Origin: Eutreptiella sp. 'Long Island Sound 2002'
Taxonomy: Eukaryota; Euglenozoa; Euglenophyceae; Eutreptiales; Eutreptiaceae
Assembly (NCBI GenBank): GCA_964036045.1
Contig: OZ038381.1
Coordinates: 149,243,596-149,307,595 of the forward strand
Reading direction: 5' to 3'
DNA length: 64,000 nt
The notes beneath the pieces were generated by a model, which was not told where the DNA came from, searched no databases, and was given only the letters and a program-made list of their open reading frames with translations. A program made the translations under genes and the position numbers. Positions within the stretch are counted from its first letter, which is position 1. Each line of letters begins with the position of its first letter. Positions 1-7,769 of this stretch are shown in pieces.

Positions 1-480
1 CGAACACAACCCATGCCCTGCTCAGTCCGGACCCTGAAACCCTGCCAATAGGGGGGGTGTCCCGCCCAGCCACAGGCGCGTTCCCTGGGAACCAAGAGTG
101 CTCCAAGGCCAACCGACAGTGGCCCCCTATGCTCCCTTAATGGCAGGTCCGTACTCTCATCTGAGCCAGAGATATGGCCCCGCCATTATCCCCTAGGAGT
201 TGGTAGCTGAAAATGGGCTGTTTCAGCCCAAACTGATATTAGCTTGAAAAACTCCAAAATAGACCCCTCGTCCTCACCCGCCAGAGGTAGGGACGAGGCA
301 GCTGACCCTATGCCCTTCGAGTAAAAACCCCCTGGAGCCCTCACCCAACCTGGTTCCCCGTGAAATTCCAGCATCAGGGCACCACGGGTTCGTCAAGTGG
401 GGTCATGATGCCAAAATCACCAAAATTGGCGTTACTCCCACGCGTGGCTCGCCCGGCCAGGGCAAGGCCAATGGCTCACA
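1..480. repeat. Dispersed repeat, copy A (second copy at 16,615-17,060)
   Basis: This stretch aligns by eye with 16,615-17,060 over several blocks in the same order. The best block reads ccctaggagttgg, then gctgaaaatgggctgtttca, at about 190-230 and again at 16,731-16,770. It is followed in both copies by a 'ctccaaaa..tccaaaa..gacccct' block. The copies have diverged by substitutions and small indels. Neither copy carries a coding frame I can support. The left edge may lie outside the window. Confidence 0.6.
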
Positions 481-2233
481 GGACAGGAGGCAGGACGTAG
501 GACTTCTATCTGAGTGTACAACTTGAATCTAGGTCGGGGCTTCCTGTGGGCATAGAGGAATGGGGCCGCTGATTGACCACACGGAGGGGTGGCAATTGAG
601 GTCCCAAAAGGGGGTCATTTTGGCTGCTCGAAATGGACCAAAATTCAGGGGTGCTCCCGATAGTATATCTCCACGCCGGCCTGGAGATCAAATCTGCCAT
701 TCCATACGCGATCCACCCGGATTCTAACGTAGACTCCCATGCCTTTGGATCTCAAAGATCTCCATGCCACACGGCCTGGTGACAACCCCAATTGGGTCCA
801 CAAATGCCAAAATGGCAAAATTGCCCACACTAACCTTGAGCTAGCACCTCAACGAAGGTTGCTCTGCTTCGCCCACGTGGTGTGTGAACCATGGGGACGA
901 ATATACATAACACCCATGTCATATATGGTCCATTGGTCCATGGGTCTGGCGTGCACGGGTGGGCTGAACATAGTGCACGGCGGGCAGAAAAAGTGGAAAT
1001 TTGCTCAAAATGGCCGAAAATGCGCACACTCGTGGTTGGGGCAAATGAGGCACATGCCCGACTTGGACCGGAGTGTGCCATAGGATTGGTATCAAGTCAT
1101 ATATGTCCAACATATCTTTTGGGCGTCGCCCAACTTCACCGGTTTTGGGAATGGCAGGGTCGCCAAGTGAGCCCATGATTTGGGATAGTCCCAAATTGCC
1201 AACATGGCGGCCACGGTTAGCAAAGCCCAAGAGGAGTTATTCGCCGGGTTCAAGATATGTTGGGCACCGAAGTATGTACCCTCAAAAGGAAATTAGCTCA
1301 TGATGTCAATTGAGCGCAACGTTGAGATACACGGTCGCCACTTGACATCATGACGAGCCAAAAACGGCAAAATTGGCAAGAAGACACGCAAAAGTGCCTT
1401 GAAAGGCGCACAAATATATTGTAATATCTTCGGCTTGGATTGAGTTATCGACCATTCCTTCTAAACAGAGTGATTTGACACCAATGACCTCCGATTCCAC
1501 ATATGTGCTCCACTTGGGGCGCTTTGAAAGGTTACGAGCGCAACTTCCCAAGTGGGCACATGAAAATATGGAAAATTGCAAAACACACACCTTGCTCCCG
1601 ACGCATCGCTTTGGGATCGTTACACAAGCTTTCCTCCACGAAGGTTAGGCTTGCAATTGATTGTGAGGAGTATGGAGAAGGGGTATGCACAATATGACGT
1701 CCATTGGCGGGTTTGGCTTGGAGCGATGGACCCGCCAAATGGGCACGCAGCACAACACAAGGCACATACTTCATATTGCCCAAAAAGGTAGCTCCCCCCA
1801 CGATATGTCATGCCCCTCCAAGGGCATAACTTTGTGTCAATCGCTCATAAGAAACTCAATGAGAGTTCGTATGCAACACCAACACTCGCGCGCTACACTC
1901 GAAAGTTATAATAACGCACGCAATATCATGGCCAAAGAGTTCTAACGCAAACTCTACCCTCTTGACAATGATCCATTACGCTAGCGCGCACGTGTGGAGG
2001 CACAAGGCATATAAAGCTTCCTAAATTACGTCGGGAGTATTGTGGATACATCCCACGTTTCCTTATTGCCATTCCTCGCAAGCGGCACGAGATATGACCC
2101 TCACAAGTGGCCTCACGAATCAACTTTGTTTTGCCCATATCTCTAAGACAAAGGGAGGGCAAGACAAAAGGAAAGTTGATTCGTGCATAGCGAAGCACGT
2201 AGGTCCACTCGAAAGAGGTCAAATCAAGTGCGG

Positions 2234-2267
2234 GGATGTCGAAGTCGAAAATCCGATTTCGACATCC
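2234..2267. repeat. Perfect 10-bp inverted repeat
   Basis: ggatgtcgaa (2,234-2,243) and ttcgacatcc (2,258-2,267) are perfect reverse complements separated by 14 bases. I see no gene beside it that would make it a terminator or operator. Confidence 0.6.
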
Positions 2268-2391
2268 TGAAATATTCGGATTAAGGTTGCGAGTGTAAAA
2301 TGTGAAAATTGCGGATGCATCAATGCAATTCCTGAAGACTTTAGAGTCTTCGTCACGATTTGCGCTAAAATATCTGTATATAACAGTTAAA

Positions 2392-2427
2392 CTGGCGGTT
2401 ACGCTAAAGTCGCGAGCTAACCGCCAG
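2392..2427. repeat. Perfect 10-bp inverted repeat
   Basis: ctggcggtta (2,392-2,401) pairs with taaccgccag (2,418-2,427) across a 16-base loop. It lies 150 bp from a similar inverted repeat. A related word, ctggcggt, recurs near 2,528. Confidence 0.6.
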
Positions 2428-2808
2428 CTGTCAAAACAGTGAGTATCAGAACGGAAGCGTAAAAATTGACGGAAACAATATGAAAATAAAACCCGTTGAT
2501 TCCTGATATTCTGATATATAAATCTCCGCTGGCGGTGCATCAGTTGCCGATGCGGGGCTTTACGGCACGGAAAACGCTCCCGCCGGGCTCGCACCGGGCG
2601 TCAACGGACGTCTTCCCTTCCGTACATGGGGTTAGTGGACCGGAGACCGGTTGTATGCCCTACCCTAGCCATGCGGTTCTGGGTACCGCTTCAGTCTCCC
2701 ATTCCACATAGGCCATGCCAATCCGGTGCGCCGCCAAACGTCTTGTCAGTCGTTGTGGCATCCTGTGTACAAGGTTCTTGGGACCCGTTTGCACACAGCT
2801 GGCTCAGC

Positions 2809-3145
2809 TAGCACTACACAATCCCCATATATGGGCCAACTCCTTAAAACCGGTTTGTTTTCTCTGTTTTCTGCTCCTTTGGTGCCCTTTGCTACCTTTC
2901 ATTGAAACGGGCACCCTCAAAATATACACAAAAATGGTATTATACATGAAAAATGAACTTTTGACCTCAAATACCCCCCATGGGGTTTGAACCCACACTC
3001 TACCAACCTTAGAGTTGTGTTTTTCCTCTAAGCTACGACCTGTCGTCGACGATCTCAGAGAAAACCGTAGTATAATAAAAAATTTGGAAAATCAGTACTC
3101 CTTACATGCTCCAACCACTATTAACCTCCCATGCTCTTAAAACCG
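2809..3145 (+). repeat. Left inverted terminal repeat of the DIRS-like element
   Basis: About 337 bp that reappear in reverse complement at 7,385-7,721, from 'agcactacaca' at the outer end to 'cttaaaaccg' at the inner end. Only the outermost bases (around the 'ccccatata' / 'gacacatata' words) differ. Both outer variants are represented in the internal complementary region. Confidence 0.92.
2979..3042 (-). other. tRNA-like segment with A-box and B-box in the left ITR
   Basis: On the minus strand this reads tagcttagagg (A-box-like, 3,025-3,035) then ggttcaaaccc (perfect B-box, 2,983-2,993). A five-pair T-stem gtggg/cccat and a five-pair anticodon-like stem ctcta/tagag lie between and beside them. 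The D-arm is not convincing. It could be a pol III-type promoter remnant or a captured tRNA fragment. The same segment sits in the right ITR in the opposite orientation. Confidence 0.5.
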
Positions 3146-3244
3146 GTCACGCGCTCACTGAGTTGTTCAACTAGTGATTTGCTGTACCCAGAGCTTTGAT
3201 TCTGATGCAATCCAAAATGTTTTAAGGATATAAATTTTAACAAA

Positions 3245-4210
3245 ATGACAGAAGAAAATGAGACACTGGATTTTCACGAGTTCGTGCTGAAATTGCCGGA
3301 TTCGGCGTGGAACCTGAGTTCTGAGTCGTTGGAACATGCAGCACAGTTGGCAAAGGAAGGCGCAATGAGTGGTCTCAGTCCTTGGCAGGCAGCGTCACTG
3401 TATTCCAATCTTACAGGAAAGAAAACACTGGCCACTGTCAAAGACACGATGGCCTTGGTTCGTGATGCCTTACTCACCTTAAAGGGCGACGACATTGGCA
3501 GAACAGGAACGTCGTCGCATCGCGAAGACGTCTTCTTGGCATGCGAAACTTTGAGCGGTCCCAAGGACCACGCTGGCCCCGCGTCGGACAAGGAGTCCAC
3601 GTTCGTGTGGCGCGATGAGGTTCTGTCGCTTCCTTCACGCTTGTCTGCACTCCTGGAAGAGCGAAAGGTTTTGCAAGACGAGTTTCGCAGAAAAAAGATG
3701 TTGAAGCACTTGCCAGTGTTCGACGAGTTCCATAGGGCAGCTGTTAATAACGCGCCAACGCACAAACATCCAGCGGACGCAGAGAAGCGTCGTTGGGAAC
3801 AACAGGTAAAAGACGCCATGCGAGTCCTGGGAGTAGTCTTAACACGCGAAGATGACACAACGGTAGCTCCGGAAGCACCTGTTTCATTGGTACTATGTGA
3901 ACATTTGTTTGCAATGTTGGGTGCGTTGGACTACAGCATCCAAAGCTCCCGGCGAGTGGCAGTAGATAAACGGTTTGAACAACCTGCGATTGCACCAGAG
4001 TTACTCTCGAAGGATGACATGTCACTACTTCAGTCGCGCAACAAATTACAAAAAGACCTGAGAGGCACGCGTTTCTCCCCTTACTCGCATCGTAGTTCTT
4101 TCCGTTCGTTTTCAACACGAGGTCGTTTTGATCCACGGAGGTCTGGCAAAGGAGGCAAAGGCAAAGGTAAGGGTTTCACCCAAAGATTGTGCCACGTAAC
4201 GACAAGTTAG
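3245..4210 (+). CDS. DIRS-like element ORF1, putative gag-like protein (321 aa)
   Basis: First ORF of the element, starting at an ATG about 100 bp inside the left ITR and stopping with TAG directly before the ATG of the RT ORF. The protein is mostly hydrophilic. Its C-terminus is basic and glycine-rich, with Arg/Phe/Ser runs and a GKGGKGKGKG tract (residues about 295-312) that suits nucleic-acid binding. I see no zinc knuckle. Position and basic tail match the gag-like ORF1 of DIRS elements, which is poorly conserved in sequence, so the assignment rests on context. It probably coats the element RNA. Confidence 0.75.
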   Translation: MTEENETLDFHEFVLKLPDSAWNLSSESLEHAAQLAKEGAMSGLSPWQAASLYSNLTGKKTLATVKDTMALVRDALLTLKGDDIGRTGTSSHREDVFLACETLSGPKDHAGPASDKESTFVWRDEVLSLPSRLSALLEERKVLQDEFRRKKMLKHLPVFDEFHRAAVNNAPTHKHPADAEKRRWEQQVKDAMRVLGVVLTREDDTTVAPEAPVSLVLCEHLFAMLGALDYSIQSSRRVAVDKRFEQPAIAPELLSKDDMSLLQSRNKLQKDLRGTRFSPYSHRSSFRSFSTRGRFDPRRSGKGGKGKGKGFTQRLCHVTTS

Positions 4211-6244
4211 ATGAACGACCACAGCAGTAGCTTGACTGTAGAGGATTTATTGGCACCAGCCGTGTGCGTGCCACCGCCGATCCATCCCCACCTGCCACTC
4301 TATTTGCGCTGTCGTGCACAATTGCATGAATGGGAAACGTTGAAGGACACATACGCGGCGTCAGTGATTCGCAATGGGCTGCAGCTTGATTGGGTTGACG
4401 GTTTTGATCCGGATCGACCAACCGACGACTTCCGTCCTCGTTCTTCCCACGCAGAGGTAACCGACCCTGAATTGGTAAAACACGTTTTGGATGCAGTGCA
4501 ACAGGGTTGCATGGAATGCGTCGAGCGCAAGGACATTAAGTGTTGTGCAAGTATGTTCGCAGTGGACAAAGCGTCAGACGAGGCACATCCTGAGGGAGGC
4601 CGTCGACCTATCACCAATTTGAAGAACGTGAACCAGTTTGTACAGACCACCTATTTTCGTTTGGTCACTCTGTGGGGCATTTTACCGTTCTTGAGACCCG
4701 GTCAGTATGCTTGCAAAATTGACCTGAAAAGTGCTTATTTTCACATGGGTATCCATCCGCGGGATCGACCTTATTTGGGGGTCTACGTCGACGGTGAATT
4801 TTACAGGTGGTGCGTTTTGCCGTTTGGATTAAACGTTGCACCACGGGAATGGCAACGCCTCATGCAACCAATTTTAAATACCGTGCGTGAACGCGGAGCA
4901 CTCGTTTGGGTCTACTTGGACGATTGGCTCATCATTGGCAATACTTACCGTGAATGTCTGGAACACACACGTTTTTTGGTACAACTTTTGCATCGGTTGG
5001 GTATATTGGTCAATGTCCCAAAATCATGTTTGGAGCCGTCGCAAGAAATTATAATGCTTGGTTTTATGCTGAACTTCAGGGAAGGATTCGTCGCGGTACC
5101 TCCAAAGCGCCTACAAGCAATTTTTCGGGACGTGAACAGACTGGCACACAGTCACACACCATCAGTGAGGCGATGCGCCTCCGTTCTTGGAAGAATCCGT
5201 TCCTTGTTGTTCGCCATGCCCCATATCCGACTCCTCAGCGACGCCCTGGCGGTGCACGTGGCGGTGGCAGTCCAGGCTGGCTGGGAGGCAGACGTGGCGC
5301 TCCCGGAGCGCGTGTCACGTCAGTTGATGGATCTGGCGGACGAGTTACACCAGTGGAAGGGACGCACCTTCGTAGTTTCCATGGGTCTCGTCAGGGACAT
5401 GTACTCGGACGCGTCGGATCTGGCGTGGGGCGGAGTCCTTCAAGGGAATGCCCAAGCAGCGTTCGGTTGGTTCCTGAATCGAGAGGAACACATAAACGTC
5501 AAAGAGTTCAGGGGAGCCCTACTGACGATTCAAGCGTATGCGCTGAGGGACACCACGCTGCGATTTTTCACCGACTCAATGGTCCTTTACTGGTATCTCC
5601 GCAAGTGGGGAGGTCGCAAGCCGCGGTTCAACGCATTGATTCTCCAACTGTGGAATTTTACACAAGCCAATCGCATCGAGATTCAACCGTTTTACGTGCA
5701 CACCTCGGTAAATCCGGCGGACATTTGGTCTCGGCTTCGTTGGACACCGTCGGAGGCTACCTTCCCGTCGGACGTGTTGACTTGGATCCTGGAGGAGTTC
5801 AAAAGTTGGATTCAGCCGGAAATCGATTGGATGTCAAGGAGTTCCAATGCGGTGTGCAGCAAGTTCGTCAGTCCGTGTCCTCAGCCGGGGGCTTACGCCA
5901 TCGATGTCTTCTCCCAGAATCTAACTTTACTTTCACCGGGGTGGGTCTTCCCGCCGTTCAAGCACATACCTCAGTTGGTCAACCAAGTGTTGGAGTCACC
6001 AGGGGTGGAGGTTCTCATGGCTCTGCCGTACAGGCCGCGCGAAGTTTGGTGGAACCTATTGATGAAACACGTGAAGTTCGCAGTGAACACGTCGGAGTTC
6101 CGGTTGCAAATGCCAGACGGCACAGAGACACAACCACGTTTCGTGTTGACCTTGGCGTATGTTTGCGTGAATACTATCAATTGCGAGGAGCTACCAACGA
6201 AGAGGCGACGCTCATCATCAATGAAATCGGGAAGGACACCTTGA
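4211..6244 (+). CDS. DIRS-like element ORF2, reverse transcriptase / RNase H (677 aa)
   Basis: The ATG abuts the ORF1 stop codon, which suggests coupled translation. The RT domain shows the catalytic motif CKIDLKSAYFH, the PFGLNVAPREWQR block, and VWVYLDDWLI with YLDD at residues 235-238 (bases 4,913-4,924). RNase H follows, with MYSDASDLAWGG near residue 397, a KEFRGALL glutamate block and FFTDSMVLYWYL, which together supply the expected acidic residues. The protein copies the element RNA to DNA and removes the RNA strand. The 3' end overlaps the recombinase frame. No stop or frameshift interrupts the domains, so this copy could be functional. Confidence 0.93.
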   Translation: MNDHSSSLTVEDLLAPAVCVPPPIHPHLPLYLRCRAQLHEWETLKDTYAASVIRNGLQLDWVDGFDPDRPTDDFRPRSSHAEVTDPELVKHVLDAVQQGCMECVERKDIKCCASMFAVDKASDEAHPEGGRRPITNLKNVNQFVQTTYFRLVTLWGILPFLRPGQYACKIDLKSAYFHMGIHPRDRPYLGVYVDGEFYRWCVLPFGLNVAPREWQRLMQPILNTVRERGALVWVYLDDWLIIGNTYRECLEHTRFLVQLLHRLGILVNVPKSCLEPSQEIIMLGFMLNFREGFVAVPPKRLQAIFRDVNRLAHSHTPSVRRCASVLGRIRSLLFAMPHIRLLSDALAVHVAVAVQAGWEADVALPERVSRQLMDLADELHQWKGRTFVVSMGLVRDMYSDASDLAWGGVLQGNAQAAFGWFLNREEHINVKEFRGALLTIQAYALRDTTLRFFTDSMVLYWYLRKWGGRKPRFNALILQLWNFTQANRIEIQPFYVHTSVNPADIWSRLRWTPSEATFPSDVLTWILEEFKSWIQPEIDWMSRSSNAVCSKFVSPCPQPGAYAIDVFSQNLTLLSPGWVFPPFKHIPQLVNQVLESPGVEVLMALPYRPREVWWNLLMKHVKFAVNTSEFRLQMPDGTETQPRFVLTLAYVCVNTINCEELPTKRRRSSSMKSGRTP

Positions 6245-7152
6245 AACGTTACAATTCTGCGTGGCACATGTTTGGTACGTTCTTGTTACAAGACGCGGCG
6301 CTTGCTCCACTGTTAAAGGTGGAGCGCTTTGGTCAAATCCCACTGATGACGGTGGCGGTGCAACTTTTAAAGTTTTCACGCACGCATTCTTTAAGTGCTG
6401 GGCGTATGGCGTATTCAGCAGTGTGTTTATTCCCGTGCTTTTCGCAACTACGTTTCGAGGGTATGCTACGCAACTTGAAACGTGACTGGTTCGTCAGTGT
6501 TCCTCATTATCATCGTTTCTATGATGTACGGCGTCTTATACAAGTCATGCATCAGCAACCTGTGGAGACGGAAGCTCAGCTGCGCTTGCAAGCCATTTTG
6601 TCCTTGAGATTCTTTGCCTTGTTCCGAGGCGTTGATCTGGCGCGATCACGTAGGGATATCCAACGCGCTGCTCAGCCTTGGTTCATTTCTGCTAAGCGCA
6701 AAGGGAGGAGATACTATGCACGTTATCCTATTCACAATGTTACGCCACCGTCAATTGATCCGCAGCGCTGCTTAGCGCGTTATTTGGAAGCTACTGGTGA
6801 TTACGAGGGTTCTGAGATTTTTGTGTCCCTACGAAAGCCACGGAAGCCTTTATCGTCTGATACCATCAACGGTCTCACTACTCGCTGGTTAAGGAAACAC
6901 CTACTGGAATTGGGGGAACTGGAGACGGATTCGTTTTCCGCGCATTCTACACGAGGAGCAGCAGCAACTGCACTAATCTATCTTGGCGTGGATCCGCATG
7001 TGGTAGCGGCATTGGGTGATTGGTCCTGTTACGATACATTCAGGAAGTTTTACGACAGGACCAGAGCTCTGTTACGCATCACGCAAGTTCTGGTCCCTCC
7101 TGATCTGGCGACTGGGGAAGCGGCGCGCGCTTCGCGCCTGGCGATTAATTAA
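4954..7152 (+). CDS. DIRS-like element ORF3, tyrosine recombinase (functional part about 6,100-7,152)
   Basis: Only the last third of this open frame is protein-like; before about 6,100 it runs antiparallel in sense to nothing recognisable and overlaps the RT/RNase H frame. A core-binding segment starts near EYYQLRGATNEEATLI. The catalytic domain shows LRFFALFRGVDLAR (first Arg), SAHSTRGAAATALIYLG (His/Arg box), GDWSCYDTFRKFYDR (Trp box and nucleophilic Tyr). These are the R..HxxR..W..Y residues of tyrosine recombinases, which integrate the circular DNA form. The frame has no ATG between about 5,173 and the core domain (next Met near 6,267), so expression by frameshift from ORF2, or from a far upstream start, is likely. 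A GC-rich hairpin (ggcgcg/cgcgcc) sits at its 3' end near 7,125. Confidence 0.9.
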   Translation: MSGTHTFFGTTFASVGYIGQCPKIMFGAVARNYNAWFYAELQGRIRRGTSKAPTSNFSGREQTGTQSHTISEAMRLRSWKNPFLVVRHAPYPTPQRRPGGARGGGSPGWLGGRRGAPGARVTSVDGSGGRVTPVEGTHLRSFHGSRQGHVLGRVGSGVGRSPSRECPSSVRLVPESRGTHKRQRVQGSPTDDSSVCAEGHHAAIFHRLNGPLLVSPQVGRSQAAVQRIDSPTVEFYTSQSHRDSTVLRAHLGKSGGHLVSASLDTVGGYLPVGRVDLDPGGVQKLDSAGNRLDVKEFQCGVQQVRQSVSSAGGLRHRCLLPESNFTFTGVGLPAVQAHTSVGQPSVGVTRGGGSHGSAVQAARSLVEPIDETREVRSEHVGVPVANARRHRDTTTFRVDLGVCLREYYQLRGATNEEATLIINEIGKDTLKRYNSAWHMFGTFLLQDAALAPLLKVERFGQIPLMTVAVQLLKFSRTHSLSAGRMAYSAVCLFPCFSQLRFEGMLRNLKRDWFVSVPHYHRFYDVRRLIQVMHQQPVETEAQLRLQAILSLRFFALFRGVDLARSRRDIQRAAQPWFISAKRKGRRYYARYPIHNVTPPSIDPQRCLARYLEATGDYEGSEIFVSLRKPRKPLSSDTINGLTTRWLRKHLLELGELETDSFSAHSTRGAAATALIYLGVDPHVVAALGDWSCYDTFRKFYDRTRALLRITQVLVPPDLATGEAARASRLAIN

Positions 7153-7201
7153 TTCTTATATAAGGGTTCAGTTCACGGGAGCTCAGTTCTTCCGTTCTGT
7201 T

Positions 7202-7313
7202 GCCCATATATGGGGATTGTGTAGTGCTAGCTGAGCCAGCTCGGATTTACCCGAATAGGTGAGGAGGAAAGAAGAGATGGCGAAGCAATAGCACTACACA
7301 AGACACATATATG
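7202..7313. repeat. Internal complementary region (ICR) of the DIRS-like element
   Basis: cccatatatggggattgtgt..gctagctgagccagct is the reverse complement of the left end. It is joined directly to tcggatttacccgaatagg..gcaatagcactacacaaga, the reverse complement of the right end. In DIRS elements this region templates completion of the ends and marks the circle junction. It shows that the outer ends of this copy are preserved. Confidence 0.92.
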
Positions 7314-7384
7314 CCCACCCTGTCCCTCCCTTAAGTTCCTCGCTCACCGTGAAAAGCAGTTGACACTTGGGTCGTCGGTTGCCA

Positions 7385-7721
7385 CGGTTTTAAGAGCATG
7401 GGAGGTTAATAGTGGTTGGAGCATGTAAGGAGTACTGATTTTCCAAATTTTTTATTATACTACGGTTTTCTCTGAGATCGTCGACGACAGGTCGTAGCTT
7501 AGAGGAAAAACACAACTCTAAGGTTGGTAGAGTGTGGGTTCAAACCCCATGGGGGGTATTTGAGGTCAAAAGTTCATTTTTCATGTATAATACCATTTTT
7601 GTGTATATTTTGAGGGTGCCCGTTTCAATGAAAGGTAGCAAAGGGCACCAAAGGAGCAGAAAACAGAGAAAACAAACCGGTTTTAAGGAGTTGGCCCATA
7701 TATGTGTCTTGTGTAGTGCTA
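7385..7721 (-). repeat. Right inverted terminal repeat of the DIRS-like element
   Basis: Reverse complement of 2,809-3,145 with no mismatch noticed in the parts compared by eye. The terminal extension to 7,769 is unique to the right end and is matched in the internal complementary region. Confidence 0.92.
7490..7553 (+). other. tRNA-like segment with A-box and B-box in the right ITR
   Basis: A-box-like tagcttagagg at 7,495-7,505 and B-box ggttcaaaccc at 7,537-7,547, with the same T-stem and anticodon-like stem as the left copy. It points outward toward the right end of the element. Confidence 0.5.
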
Positions 7722-7769
7722 TTGCTTCGCCATCTCTTCTTTCCTCCTCACCTATTCGGGTAAATCCGA

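Larger units (their letters stand above)
481..2796. other. Intergenic DNA, no gene recognised
   Basis: No frame here gives a recognisable protein. The longest frame (minus, 1,926-2,594) has no motif and no conserved partner. The stretch is moderately AT-rich and shows recurring 'aaaatggcaaaa'-like words near 414, 805, 1,004 and 1,357. It ends as the left flank of the DIRS-like element. Confidence 0.5.
2797..7769 (+). mobile_element. DIRS-like tyrosine-recombinase retrotransposon, structurally complete
   Basis: The element has the full DIRS architecture. Inverted terminal repeats lie at 2,809-3,145 and 7,385-7,721. Three long plus-strand frames encode a gag-like protein, RT/RNase H and a tyrosine recombinase. 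An internal complementary region at 7,202-7,313 holds, side by side, the complement of the left end (agctggctcagctagcac) and of the right end (ctattcgggtaaatccga). That junction fixes the outer ends at about 2,797 and 7,769. The two ITRs appear almost identical and all three frames are open, so insertion looks recent. DIRS elements are known to integrate through a circular intermediate without target duplication, and none is seen here. Confidence 0.92.

Noticed and set aside
1926-2594. 222-aa minus-strand ORF
   Set aside because: It has no motif, no partner in the window and an ordinary length for chance in this composition. It also spans two inverted repeats.
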